Shown here: positions 1 to 9,087 of the stretch, one piece after another | How positions within the stretch are numbered: position 1 is the first letter of the stretch | Layout of the letters: every line of letters starts with the position of its first letter | Assembly (NCBI RefSeq): GCF_030065545.1 | Contig: NZ_JASJNC010000007.1 | Coordinates: forward strand, 124,001-188,000 | Direction of reading: 5' to 3' | DNA from: Marinicella marina | GTDB lineage: Bacteria; Pseudomonadota; Gammaproteobacteria; Xanthomonadales; Marinicellaceae | Length of the DNA: 64,000 nucleotides | Translations under genes and position numbers: made by a program | Notes under the pieces: generated by a model | The model's database searches: none | Told to the model about the DNA's origin: nothing | The model's input: the letters and a program-made list of their open reading frames with translations, nothing else

Positions 1-132
1 GACATCATACATGCCTCTTAGCCTGGTGATTTTACTGCTCAAAATTCAGCCCTTGCAAAAGAGCGTATTTTATACGAGCAAGACCCAGAGTAACAGCACA
101 GATGATATGAATCTGCTTCCACCCAATGGCGT
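1..132. other. Non-coding left edge
   Basis: No convincing reading frame is visible here on either strand. On the minus strand it follows the rodZ stop codon and probably leads to the next operon gene, which in many gammaproteobacteria is ispG, but that gene is outside the window. A TATAAAAT-like stretch lies on the minus strand near 72-79, too weak to call as a promoter. Confidence 0.3.
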
Positions 133-1068
133 TCAAGAGTTAGGTGGTAAGGGCCACTCAAAATCAGCCACATCTTTGTTGGTATAAGGTACCAAGTCTA
201 TGGTCTGGTTATTGATGGATAAGCTTAATTTTTTGGCATTACCCAATCTGAATTTCAAAGGCTCATCGGCGTTGAATTCTCGCAGACCCGGATTCAACAA
301 ATCATGAACGACATTTTCACCTTGTTCGGTTTTGATCGAAACCCAAGCTTGTTCCTGTAAGTCCAAACTGATCTGAAAAACACTGCTATCAAGACTTTGA
401 TCAACGGCTGCTTGTTGCCCGTTATCACCACTGACTGGTTCTACCAAATCGACACCTTCACTTTCAATTTCATTTCCAACCCCTTCATTCGGCTCACTTA
501 CAACCTCAGCTTCAGATGCTACTGGCTCAACTTGCTCAGCGCTGTTTGTGGTGGTTTGCTTAGGGCCAGTTACTTGTGGAATCAACGAAGAATAAGTGAT
601 GGTCTCTTCATCAGCATTGCCATCCTGTGAAATGGTAATGTTTTCAATTTGTCTTGAATCTTGCGGTAACGACCATTTGTCCCAAACGAAATAAAAGCTT
701 AAGTAAAGCATGGCCAAAATCGCCGTACCAACGGCATATTTTCCAAAACTGTTCGACTGACGTTTGACTCTGGCCAGTGGGCTTGCCCCCATGGCATTTG
801 AAGACTTGAGTTGGTGGTGCTCAAGGTACTGACTGGGAATTTGAGCCAATATCAGTTCTGGATCAATCTTCAGTGCCTTGCTGTAATTGGTGATGTGTCC
901 ACGTAAGAAAGTAGGTGCACCTAATTTTTCAAATTGACCTGATTCAATGGCTGTCACAAAATCCTTACTGACCTTCATCATTCCAGCCACTGAATCGACT
1001 GTCAGTTTTTGTTCTTCTCTGGCTCCCTTCAGATTGTCTAATTGAGGTATTTGGGTTGAATTATTCAT
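133..1068 (-). CDS. RodZ-like cytoskeletal protein
   Basis: This is a 311-residue bitopic membrane protein of the RodZ family, which links MreB filaments to the cell-wall elongation machinery and helps keep rod shape. The N-terminal 12-75 region is a Cro/CI-type helix-turn-helix. A basic stretch near residues 100-110 precedes one transmembrane helix at about 110-128. An acidic, Glu/Ser-rich linker follows, and a periplasmic beta domain of the DUF4115 type begins near residue 230. It is the last visible gene of the minus-strand ndk-rlmN-pilF-rodZ run, and only 8 bases separate it from pilF. This neighbourhood is the usual one for rodZ in gammaproteobacteria and supports the call. Length is close to that of other RodZ proteins (E. 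coli 337). Confidence 0.9.
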   Translation of the reverse strand: MNNSTQIPQLDNLKGAREEQKLTVDSVAGMMKVSKDFVTAIESGQFEKLGAPTFLRGHITNYSKALKIDPELILAQIPSQYLEHHQLKSSNAMGASPLARVKRQSNSFGKYAVGTAILAMLYLSFYFVWDKWSLPQDSRQIENITISQDGNADEETITYSSLIPQVTGPKQTTTNSAEQVEPVASEAEVVSEPNEGVGNEIESEGVDLVEPVSGDNGQQAAVDQSLDSSVFQISLDLQEQAWVSIKTEQGENVVHDLLNPGLREFNADEPLKFRLGNAKKLSLSINNQTIDLVPYTNKDVADFEWPLPPNS

Positions 1069-1076
1069 TGTGTTTG

Positions 1077-1817
1077 TTATGATTTTTTCAAATTTCTTAG
1101 TTGCGCCAAGTATTGATTGGCAGCCTTGTCATTCCCCATTTTTTTTTCAACTTCATAGGCCACTTTCAAGAGTTTTTCATCCAACTCCGTCAGCCCTTCA
1201 AGCCTTTGTATAAAAGCCCTGGCTTTCATACTATCACCTTTACCCGCTGAGACTATAACCATGTTGTACAGGGAAATAGGCATATTAGGGTTAGATTCCA
1301 ACGCATTCCTGAAATGCTTTTCAGCGGCTTCAGCTTCTCCTGCTTTCATGAGGCACACACCTGCGTTTTCATGAACAGTTTCTGGCGTTTTGTAGAAAGG
1401 ATTAGCCAGTGTTTTTTTGTAATACTCCACTGCCTCAAGGTATTCACCTGTTTGGCACAAGTAAGTACCGTAATTATTCAAAATAACTGGATCATTTGGC
1501 GCATGTTTCACTGATAGTTTATAGTGCCTTTCAGCATCCACCTGTGCATTCATGGCTTTGTAGACAGTTGCTATGCCGGAATGAGCAATGGCTAATCTGG
1601 GGTTGTGTGACAACGCCCTTTTGAATTTCTCGATGGCCACATCATAATCCTGACGTTCAAAGTAAGCCACCCCCATTTTCACATTCAACATAGCTGGGCT
1701 GTTTTGCGGCTCCGCTTGTGAATCATTTTCTTGGTATTTCCTTGGGCCTGAACCAGTCTGGGCACACCCTAAAATGAATACCATTGATAAGTAGATAACC
1801 ATCAGTCTGATATTCAT
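1077..1817 (-). CDS. PilF/PilW type IV pilus pilotin lipoprotein
   Basis: This 246-residue TPR lipoprotein belongs to the PilF/PilW family, which pilots the PilQ secretin to the outer membrane and is required for type IV pilus biogenesis. The N-terminus has a hydrophobic signal and lipobox ending at Cys18 (ILGC). The rest is a chain of TPR helices: VAYFERQDYDVAIEKF is the first, with further repeats up to about residue 210. The start codon overlaps the end of rlmN by 4 bases, so translation is probably coupled. Its place between rlmN and rodZ is the standard one for this family. The sequence implies that the organism makes type IV pili, but no pilus assembly genes are in the window. Confidence 0.9.
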   Translation of the reverse strand: MNIRLMVIYLSMVFILGCAQTGSGPRKYQENDSQAEPQNSPAMLNVKMGVAYFERQDYDVAIEKFKRALSHNPRLAIAHSGIATVYKAMNAQVDAERHYKLSVKHAPNDPVILNNYGTYLCQTGEYLEAVEYYKKTLANPFYKTPETVHENAGVCLMKAGEAEAAEKHFRNALESNPNMPISLYNMVIVSAGKGDSMKARAFIQRLEGLTELDEKLLKVAYEVEKKMGNDKAANQYLAQLRNLKKS

Positions 1818-2914
1818 GCAACCACCCCCAGTGGTATTTTTTTGATTGTGGCAGAACGGCGTGTTCTGTCCATAAAATCACCTGCCAATTGACCGCATGC
1901 AGCGTCGATGTCATCGCCGCGGGTTTTTCTGACCGTGGTGATCAAGCCATGCTTCATACAAATCTCTTTGAACCGTTCAATGTTTTGTGGTTTAGATTGT
2001 TTGAATGCGGTTCCTGGAAACGGGTTGAATGGAATTAAGTTAATTTTAGTTGGCAATTGTTTCAACAGCTTACCTAAAGCGTGGGCGTGCTCGGGTAAAT
2101 CATTCATACCATCAATTAAAGTGTATTCAATGGTGATTCTTGCTTTGCGTTTATTCTGTACAAAGTTTTTACAAGAATCCAGTAATGTAGCGATGTTGTA
2201 TTTTTTATTCAATGGTACCAGTTGATTGCGCAATTCATCGTAAGGTGCATGCAATGAGATGGCCAATGAAACATCGGCATCTTGATTCAGTTGATTAATA
2301 TAAGGCACCAAACCTGCGGTACTGACTGTCACCCTTTTGTTAGCAAATCCAAAACCAAAGTCATCGCGCATGATATTCAGCGCTGGCAAAACATTTTTAT
2401 AATTGGCCAAAGGCTCACCCATGCCCATCATAACAATGTTGGTTATCTTTCGATCTTGTGCTGTGTGGCCAAGTTGCTTGGCTGCCACCCATACTTGGGC
2501 GATGATTTCAGCGGTCGTCAGATGACGATTGAAGCCTTGGGCGCCGGTGGCACAAAAAGTACAATTAAGCGTACACCCCACTTGCGATGACACACATAAG
2601 GTGCCGCGATTTTTTTCTGGAATGTAGACCGTCTCCACAGCATTGACGTCGTCAACTTTTAACAGCCATTTAACAGTGCCGTCTTTAGAAACTTTTTCGC
2701 TGATCATGTCGGGCACTTGAGCGATGTAATCATCAGCCAATTGAGCCCGCAATGTTTTACTGAAATTACTGAAAGCAGCAAAGTCCAATTGCTGCTCACT
2801 GTAAATCCATTTCATTGCTTGTGATGCACGAAAACGTTGCTCCCCCATTTCAAGGAACAACGCCTCCAGACCTTGACGGTCGTAATCTAATAAATTAATT
2901 GGTGCATCTTTCAA
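1814..2914 (-). CDS. RlmN dual-specificity RNA methyltransferase
   Basis: A 366-residue radical SAM enzyme that methylates C2 of adenine 2503 in 23S rRNA and adenine 37 of some tRNAs. The radical-SAM CxxxCxxC motif is seen at Cys114, Cys118 and Cys121 (GCTLNCTFC). The glycine-rich MMGMGEPLANY motif that binds SAM follows. The C-terminal Cys340 in DAACGQL matches the cysteine that becomes methylated and forms the protein-RNA adduct (Cys355 in E. coli). Residues 1-100 form the N-terminal RNA-binding extension. The gene sits 7 bases downstream of ndk and overlaps pilF, so the whole block is likely one transcript. Confidence 0.97.
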   Translation of the reverse strand: MKDAPINLLDYDRQGLEALFLEMGEQRFRASQAMKWIYSEQQLDFAAFSNFSKTLRAQLADDYIAQVPDMISEKVSKDGTVKWLLKVDDVNAVETVYIPEKNRGTLCVSSQVGCTLNCTFCATGAQGFNRHLTTAEIIAQVWVAAKQLGHTAQDRKITNIVMMGMGEPLANYKNVLPALNIMRDDFGFGFANKRVTVSTAGLVPYINQLNQDADVSLAISLHAPYDELRNQLVPLNKKYNIATLLDSCKNFVQNKRKARITIEYTLIDGMNDLPEHAHALGKLLKQLPTKINLIPFNPFPGTAFKQSKPQNIERFKEICMKHGLITTVRKTRGDDIDAACGQLAGDFMDRTRRSATIKKIPLGVVA

Positions 2915-2921
2915 AATATTT

Positions 2922-3341
2922 TTAACTCAGTTCAATTGATGAAAAAAAGTAAGCAATCTCAACCGCAGCAGTTTCTTCAGCATCAGAGCCATGAACCGCA
3001 TTGGCATCAATGCTCTCAGCAAAATCAGCGCGTATGGTACCAGCCGCAGCTTCTGCAGGATTGGTGGCGCCCATGATGTCACGATTTTTCTTGATGGCTT
3101 CATCGCCTTCTAAGACTTGAATCATCACCGGACCTGAAGTCATGAATTCAACCAAGTCCCCGAAAAATGGACGTTCTTTGTGGACCGCATAAAAACCCTC
3201 GGCTTCAGCCTGGCTTAACTGTTTCATTTTAGCCGCGACAATTTTCAAGCCTGCATCTTCAAATCTTTGGTAAATTTGGCCAATGACGTTTTTCGCAACT
3301 GCATCGGGCTTGATGATTGATAAAGTTCTTTGTTTAGACAT
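2922..3341 (-). CDS. Nucleoside diphosphate kinase
   Basis: A 139-residue cytoplasmic kinase that transfers the terminal phosphate of ATP to nucleoside diphosphates through a phospho-histidine. The catalytic His117 is seen in NAVHGSD, and the N-terminal [10 protein letters not shown] strand and RPFF-GDLV segment are typical. Length matches bacterial Ndk (E. coli 143). A clear GGAG ribosome-binding site lies 8 bases before the ATG. It is the first confident gene of the minus-strand operon with rlmN, pilF and rodZ. Confidence 0.98.
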   Translation of the reverse strand: MSKQRTLSIIKPDAVAKNVIGQIYQRFEDAGLKIVAAKMKQLSQAEAEGFYAVHKERPFFGDLVEFMTSGPVMIQVLEGDEAIKKNRDIMGATNPAEAAAGTIRADFAESIDANAVHGSDAEETAAVEIAYFFSSIELS

Positions 3342-3344
3342 TTT

Positions 3345-3575
3345 TTACTCCAATTGCGCGTATTTATCAAGTTTTTCTTTTAGAATCTGTAATTTACGCG
3401 CCAAATTAAAAAAATAATTTAACTTTAAGACAGTTGGTTTAATGCCCATTTTCAAAGCAGCCAACTTCTTACTCAAAAAAAACTTGCGCATTGTATCAAC
3501 AATAAGCCACATATTAAACCGCAAATGCCTATTAAATAAGGATTTCAACTGGTTTGACACTTTCCAATCCACCAC
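3345..3575 (-). CDS. Possible small basic protein (doubtful)
   Basis: A 76-codon open frame that ends inside the Shine-Dalgarno sequence of ndk. The predicted peptide is lysine- and leucine-rich and highly basic, with no recognised domain, signal peptide or membrane segment. Nothing overlaps it on the other strand, so it is not a shadow of another gene. However, its AT-rich codons look like translated intergenic DNA, and no good ribosome-binding site is seen before the ATG. The region could equally be the 5' leader and promoter of the ndk operon. The call is a weak candidate only. Confidence 0.2.
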   Translation of the reverse strand: MVDWKVSNQLKSLFNRHLRFNMWLIVDTMRKFFLSKKLAALKMGIKPTVLKLNYFFNLARKLQILKEKLDKYAQLE

Positions 3576-3681
3576 ATCAAATGCAATGCCTATTCAATCT
3601 TTATGATATGACAGTTTGACCAATGTCTTGTTGCCGTTTTGCGGGTTGTATCACAACTTTTGAAAATAAGTCACATGCGAT

Positions 3682-3697
3682 TTAAACGACCGTTTGA
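3682..3697. promoter_or_regulatory. Candidate PsrA operator
   Basis: The inverted repeat AAACG-AC-CGTTT (3684-3695) fits the PsrA consensus [G/C]AAAC-N2-4-GTTT[G/C] with N4; only the outer left base differs. It lies about 60 bases upstream of the psrA-like gene and next to a possible promoter (-35 TTGCTA at 3699, 17-base spacer, -10 TACAAT at 3722). This position suits autorepression of the regulator and the fad genes behind it. The consensus is recalled from Pseudomonas; binding here is inference. Confidence 0.55.
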
Positions 3698-3755
3698 ATT
3701 GCTATGAGATATGACATCCTTTACAATGCCATAACTGAAAAATTACAGCGGCATT

Positions 3756-4379
3756 ATGACTACCCTTTCAACCAAAGAAAGAATCTTAAACAGCACTGAG
3801 CGTCTGATTGCAGAGCATGGGTTTGCGGAACTCTCAATCCGTAAAATCAGCCTCAAAGCACACACCAATCTAGCAGCTATTAATTACCATTTCGGCAACA
3901 AAGAACAACTGATTAACCAAGTTTTGGAACGCCGGCTGAACAACCTGTTTGAAGTCAGAATGAAAATGCTGCACGATTTAAATCAAGGCGATGAGAAACT
4001 GGCATGTAATTTGGAACAAATCTTACATGCTTTTATTGCTCCCGCACTTTACATGATCAACGATGAGCACCAGGGTGGTAAAGTATTCATGAAAGTACTG
4101 GCCAGGGCTTATGCTGAACAAAGTGATTCTTTACACGAATTATTGGCCAAAAGGTACACCCCCATTATCAAAGAATTTGCTGAGGCCATTCATTTGGCGT
4201 GTCCGGAATTACCGCGCGCAACCATTTTTTGGCGTTTTCATTTCATCATTGGCGCATTGACGTATGCAATGGGTGATTTTGGCGCCTCGAGCATGGCTAA
4301 ACAAATGCCAGAGGCTGAATATTTTAATAAATCTGTTGAAGAGTTGATTCAATTTGCGGTGGCATCACTGACTTCTTAA
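3756..4379 (+). CDS. PsrA-like TetR-family fatty-acid regulator
   Basis: A 207-residue TetR-family repressor. The N-terminal helix-turn-helix (about 5-60) contains NLAAINYHFGNKEQL, nearly the same as the recognition-helix region of Pseudomonas PsrA, which senses long-chain acyl-CoA and represses beta-oxidation genes. The C-terminal half is the helical ligand-binding domain. It is the first gene of a plus-strand run with fadE, a FadN-like enzyme and thiolase, and only 8 bases separate it from fadE. A PsrA-type operator lies just upstream. The likely job is to release the operon when fatty acids are available. Identity as PsrA rests on motif and context rather than on an alignment. Confidence 0.8.
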   Translation: MTTLSTKERILNSTERLIAEHGFAELSIRKISLKAHTNLAAINYHFGNKEQLINQVLERRLNNLFEVRMKMLHDLNQGDEKLACNLEQILHAFIAPALYMINDEHQGGKVFMKVLARAYAEQSDSLHELLAKRYTPIIKEFAEAIHLACPELPRATIFWRFHFIIGALTYAMGDFGASSMAKQMPEAEYFNKSVEELIQFAVASLTS

Positions 4380-4387
4380 GCCATGTA

Positions 4388-6718
4388 ATGACCCTTTATT
4401 TTCTCACATTATTTCTGCAACTGCTTTTTATCGCTTTTTATCGGCTGCCTTTCTGGCTGTTGTCTGTATTCTGGTTCATCACTCCTTTTATTTGCTACAA
4501 ACTAAAACTCATAACCAATACCCAAGGCATCATTACCCTTTTTCTGCTGCTTAATATCATCATCATAGGTAACATCACTTACATCAGAAAACTGTTGTTC
4601 ACCCTGCCATTATTGAGAATTTTCAACAGCAAAGATCGCATCAACTGGCATCAGTTTGAACAAATAGACGATGGTTGGCTGGTCACTGATTTTGAGCAAT
4701 CCATATACAACGGTCAACCCAATTTTAAATTCAAGCAAGCCACTGATCAGGTCATATCAGCAAGGGCCCAATCATTTGCTGATGATTTGCTGCAGTCACA
4801 CAGCCATAACATGGTGCAGTTCAGACAACGAATCAAAGCCAGCGACTATGCCGGCATGGCCATCAATGCGCGTTACGGCGGACAGGATTTCAGTCGACAC
4901 GAATTGGCTCATATAATCAGCCAAATTTCACAACTTGATCCGCTGATGGGCGCCTTCATTGGAATCATTAATACCGAGTCAGTCATCAGCATCATCCAGA
5001 GTTATGGAACCAAGGATCAGAAAACCAACTATTTGCCTGACTTTGTAACTGGCAAGAAGCAACCATTCCTTAATACCACATTCTTATACGAATTACTCGA
5101 AAATGGCAAATCTTCCATAGAAGGTAGAATTGATATCGAAAGCCACAAAGACCAATCAACCCATGGGATTCGCTTAAGCTTTACAGACATCATCTTATTG
5201 GGTACCCCTGACTCGACGGTATTCTACTTGGCGGTTAATTTATCTGATTTTGCTAACGAACTCAGTGACAGAACCAAATTAGGTACGGCCCTGTGTATTT
5301 TCGATGCGGATATTGACCGCATTGAAATCAAACAAGGCAATGAAACATACAAAGGCTTGTTTCGTTATTACAGTTGTTCAGCCAATGACATTTTCATCCC
5401 ATTGAGTCAAATAGTGGGCGGCTTTGACAACGTCAACAAAGGCATCAAACAGATGTACCTCAAACAAGCCTCAGCAGCCAGCATCTGGCCGGCTGCGGTG
5501 TCATTACCCATACACAACAGCACCACATATATCTCATGGTATTTTGCACACATTAAAAAACAAAACTCACGTGCACTGCTGAACTATCGCTTGGTAAAAA
5601 AACAATTGAATCGCCAGTTCAGTCACCGCCAAAGGTTACAAAGTATTCAGCATATGGCCTTGATCAATGAAGACAATACATTAATGAGTTACTCCAACAT
5701 TTTGTTCAAAAATTCTGTCTTTGATATCACCATGCATCAACTTTCATGGCTCAGAACTGTGCTGGGCTCACATGCCCACCACATCAAAAGTGAAAATAAT
5801 TTAAACCAATATTTTCGGGTCAAACACCTCAGTATGGAATTGGATGGCAACAGCCATGAAATCAACCAACTGCCGTTGATGAAAAAAGTGGCACTGTCAG
5901 CACACCCTTGGTACAAAAAAGAAGTTGAAGCATTGAACCAGCCACATGTTGACAGCAGCCAATTAGATCATTACCTGTTTAAGCACTTGGGTTACATTGT
6001 CAATAACTTGGCTAAAGTATGGGTTCATGCAGTTCGAACTTCTTGGTTGGGACGTTTTATTTGGCGTAAATCAAAACACCAAAACTTGATAAAACGCATG
6101 AGCAGCAGTTATGCATTCATTGCTGATTTGGCGTTGATAAAATGGTCTTTAAAGGCTGAAAACAACACTGAATTCACTGGCTACTTGGCACAATGTAACC
6201 AACAACTTATCTTGCAAATGGCTGTGCTCAGACAATACCAAAACAACAACGATGATTCAACCAAGTACATTTTAAAACAGTCGATGCGCGACAGTTTTTA
6301 CTTGAGTCAACAACACATCAATAAATGTATTAACAGTGCCTTCAATCGGTTTGCTGCCTTGATACTTAAAATCATGATTTTCCCACTGGGAAAACCATTT
6401 CACCAAGCCAGTTTTGCTGCCCCTGAAAACCTGTCATTGATAGACCCAGATGTGATCAAGCAGTTATCCAAAAATAACCAAGTACTGTCACAAATCGCTG
6501 AAGCATCGGAACAGCTCAGCCAAGTACAAAACATCGAACATGCCGTGACCAACGCCACTGGCTTTGCTTTAACTACCAAGAATTACCAAGTTCTGATTGA
6601 TAGAACCCTCGCTGCTGGCATCATCAGCGTCGAACAATCTGAACAAATCAGAACTGCCTATGATGCCATCCATAATCTTGAACTACTCAACCATTTCGGA
6701 AATCAAAATGAAAACTAA
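4388..6718 (+). CDS. FadE-type acyl-CoA dehydrogenase
   Basis: A 776-residue membrane-associated acyl-CoA dehydrogenase of the FadE family, catalysing the first FAD-dependent oxidation of fatty acyl-CoA. Several hydrophobic segments occupy the first 75 residues. The acyl-CoA dehydrogenase core starts near residue 100 (NWHQFEQIDDGWL), followed by the N-terminal helical domain with GMAINARYGGQDFSRHE, and the large C-terminal region corresponds to DUF1974. E. coli FadE is 814 residues. This copy is more divergent than usual in the middle part: the usual substrate-loop glycine motifs are hard to see, and residues 225-300 are unusually rich in Ser/Asn. It overlaps the next gene by 11 bases, which suggests coupled translation. 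Confidence 0.82.
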   Translation: MTLYFLTLFLQLLFIAFYRLPFWLLSVFWFITPFICYKLKLITNTQGIITLFLLLNIIIIGNITYIRKLLFTLPLLRIFNSKDRINWHQFEQIDDGWLVTDFEQSIYNGQPNFKFKQATDQVISARAQSFADDLLQSHSHNMVQFRQRIKASDYAGMAINARYGGQDFSRHELAHIISQISQLDPLMGAFIGIINTESVISIIQSYGTKDQKTNYLPDFVTGKKQPFLNTTFLYELLENGKSSIEGRIDIESHKDQSTHGIRLSFTDIILLGTPDSTVFYLAVNLSDFANELSDRTKLGTALCIFDADIDRIEIKQGNETYKGLFRYYSCSANDIFIPLSQIVGGFDNVNKGIKQMYLKQASAASIWPAAVSLPIHNSTTYISWYFAHIKKQNSRALLNYRLVKKQLNRQFSHRQRLQSIQHMALINEDNTLMSYSNILFKNSVFDITMHQLSWLRTVLGSHAHHIKSENNLNQYFRVKHLSMELDGNSHEINQLPLMKKVALSAHPWYKKEVEALNQPHVDSSQLDHYLFKHLGYIVNNLAKVWVHAVRTSWLGRFIWRKSKHQNLIKRMSSSYAFIADLALIKWSLKAENNTEFTGYLAQCNQQLILQMAVLRQYQNNNDDSTKYILKQSMRDSFYLSQQHINKCINSAFNRFAALILKIMIFPLGKPFHQASFAAPENLSLIDPDVIKQLSKNNQVLSQIAEASEQLSQVQNIEHAVTNATGFALTTKNYQVLIDRTLAAGIISVEQSEQIRTAYDAIHNLELLNHFGNQNEN

Positions 6719-9074
6719 AAACATCAGGAAAGTAGCCATACTCGGCGCCGGTGTGATGGGCGCACAAATTGCCGCTCATTTTGCCAATGCCGGAACCCCG
6801 GCCATTCTATTTGATCTGGCCGCCAAAGATGGCGACAAGAACGGCATAGTCAACAATGCCCTAAAAACTTTGAAAAAATTGAAACCAGCACCACTTGGAA
6901 ATGGCTCGGTGTTGTCTTTGATTGAACCAGCGAACTACGAGGATGATCTGGCCAAGCTGAAACAGGCTGATCTGATCATTGAGGCTGTGGCTGAACGCAT
7001 GGATATCAAAAAGTCCGTCTATGACATGGTCGAAGACTACATCAATGAAGATGCCATTTTTGCCACCAATACATCAGGCTTGAGCATCAATGAATTGGCC
7101 ACGGTGCTACCTGCTTCATTGCAGTCTAAGTTTTGTGGCGTGCACTTTTTCAACCCGCCCAGATACATGCACTTGGTTGAAATCATCCCGATTGAGTCAA
7201 CCAGTGAACAAGTAGTCAATGATTTGGAGGCTGTGCTCACCACTGTAGTGGGTAAAGGCGTGATTATTGCCAAAGACACCCCCAACTTCATTGCCAATCG
7301 AATCGGTGTGTTTTCTATCGTCTCAACCATGTACCATGGCGCCCAGTTTGGTATCCCATTTGAAACCATAGATGCTTTGACTGGTGTGTTGATTGGCCGA
7401 CCAAAGTCAGCCACTTTCAGAACCGCCGACGTGGTTGGACTCGATACCTTGGCACACACCATCAACACCATGAAAAATGGTCTGCCAGATGACCCCTGGC
7501 ATGCCTACTTTGACCAACCTGATTGGATGAGCACACTGATTGAAAAAGGCGCTTTAGGACAAAAATCAGGTGCCGGCGTCTACATGAAAAAAGGCCGTGA
7601 CATATTAGTTCTTGACACTGAAAAAGGGGAATACCGAGCACAGGATGCAGCCATCGATCCAGCAGTTTTGGACATCATGAAGAAAGGCAAGCCACAAGAT
7701 CGCCTTAAGGACTTGCATGCACTGAAAGATTCACCACAAGCACAATTTCTTTGGTCAATTTTCCGTGACTTGTTCCATTATTGTGCCACCCAATTGGAAC
7801 ACATTGCTGATACCGCCCGTGACATTGATTTTGCCATTCGCTGGGGCTTTGGTTACGGTCAAGGACCATTCGAAACATGGCAAGCATCCGGTTGGAACCA
7901 CATCGTATCACTGATTGTTGATGACATTGATGCCGGTAAAACAATGGCTTCATCGCCACTGCCTGCTTGGGTTATGAAAGTCGAAGGCGCGCACGCTGCC
8001 GAAGGTTCTTATTCAGCTGCAGAAGCGACTTTTAAACCACGCTCATCGGCTGCTGTATATGAACGCCAATTGTTCCCAGAGCTGTTAATTTCTGAACAAG
8101 CCGACTACGGTGAAACCATTTTTGAGGATGACGACATCAGAATTTGGCACCAAGGCGACGAGATTGCCATTGCCAGTTTCAAAACCAAAAAACACATCAT
8201 TGCTGAAGGTGTACTTAAGGGCTTGAGGAAAGCCGTTAAAATTGCCGAGACAGACTACAAGGGCTTAATTGTTTGGCAGACCGAAGAACCTTTTTCTCTG
8301 GGAGCAAATTTGGCCCCCGCTGCGATGGCAATCGCAGATGGACAAGTTGACCAAGTTGAACAATCCGTAGACTTTTTCCAGCAAACATCACAAGCCCTGC
8401 GCTTCAGTGCAGTTCCAACAGTTATCGCCACTCGCGGCATGGCCTTGGGAGGTGGTTGTGAATTTTCAATGAGCGCCACTGCTGTGGTTGCAGCTTTTGA
8501 AACTTACATTGGTTTGGTTGAGGCAGGTGTTGGGTTATTGCCAGCTGGTGGTGGTTTGAAAGAAATTGCTCGCCGTACAGCTGCTGAAACATTCGGAAAT
8601 GACCTATACCCCATGTTAGAGCACTATTTCAAGAAAGTGGCCATGGCAGCGGTCGCCGGCAGTGCCGCTGAAGCCAAAGAGATTGGCTTTTTGAAAGCCA
8701 ATACAGAAGTGGTAATGAATGCCAAAGAAATTTTGTATGTGGCCAAAGCCAAAGTGAATTATTTACATGACAGAGGTTATGTGCCACCAGCCAATGAACA
8801 AGCCATCAAAGTCGCTGGTGAACCAGCCATCGCCAACATGGAAATGATTTTGGCTAACATGCTTGAAGGGCACATGATATCAGCCCATGATTATGAAATA
8901 GCCAAACGAATTGCAATCGTGATCGCAGGTGGTTATGTTGATGCAGGTTCATTGGTCACTGAACAGTACTTACTCGATCTAGAGCGTAAATACTTCATGG
9001 AATTGATTCAAATGCCGAAAACATTGGCCCGAATTGAACACACCCTAAAAACCGGCAAGCCATTACGTAACTGA
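6708..9074 (+). CDS. FadN-like 3-hydroxyacyl-CoA dehydrogenase/enoyl-CoA hydratase
   Basis: A 788-residue bifunctional beta-oxidation enzyme. The order is reversed relative to E. coli FadB. The NAD-binding Rossmann fold comes first (GAGVMG at 13-18, then HFFNPPRYMHLVEIIP and the C-terminal dehydrogenase domains), and an enoyl-CoA hydratase/isomerase-like domain comes last (ALGGGCEFSMSA and GLVEAGVGLLPAGGG, about 510-700). Bacillus FadN has the same order and size. The start at 6708 (MKTKNIRKVAIL) is preferred over an in-frame ATG at 6597, which lies deep inside fadE and adds 37 non-conserved residues. The 3-hydroxyacyl-CoA is oxidised here before the downstream thiolase cleaves it. Confidence 0.9.
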   Translation: MKTKNIRKVAILGAGVMGAQIAAHFANAGTPAILFDLAAKDGDKNGIVNNALKTLKKLKPAPLGNGSVLSLIEPANYEDDLAKLKQADLIIEAVAERMDIKKSVYDMVEDYINEDAIFATNTSGLSINELATVLPASLQSKFCGVHFFNPPRYMHLVEIIPIESTSEQVVNDLEAVLTTVVGKGVIIAKDTPNFIANRIGVFSIVSTMYHGAQFGIPFETIDALTGVLIGRPKSATFRTADVVGLDTLAHTINTMKNGLPDDPWHAYFDQPDWMSTLIEKGALGQKSGAGVYMKKGRDILVLDTEKGEYRAQDAAIDPAVLDIMKKGKPQDRLKDLHALKDSPQAQFLWSIFRDLFHYCATQLEHIADTARDIDFAIRWGFGYGQGPFETWQASGWNHIVSLIVDDIDAGKTMASSPLPAWVMKVEGAHAAEGSYSAAEATFKPRSSAAVYERQLFPELLISEQADYGETIFEDDDIRIWHQGDEIAIASFKTKKHIIAEGVLKGLRKAVKIAETDYKGLIVWQTEEPFSLGANLAPAAMAIADGQVDQVEQSVDFFQQTSQALRFSAVPTVIATRGMALGGGCEFSMSATAVVAAFETYIGLVEAGVGLLPAGGGLKEIARRTAAETFGNDLYPMLEHYFKKVAMAAVAGSAAEAKEIGFLKANTEVVMNAKEILYVAKAKVNYLHDRGYVPPANEQAIKVAGEPAIANMEMILANMLEGHMISAHDYEIAKRIAIVIAGGYVDAGSLVTEQYLLDLERKYFMELIQMPKTLARIEHTLKTGKPLRN

Positions 9075-9087
9075 TAGGAGAATTAGA

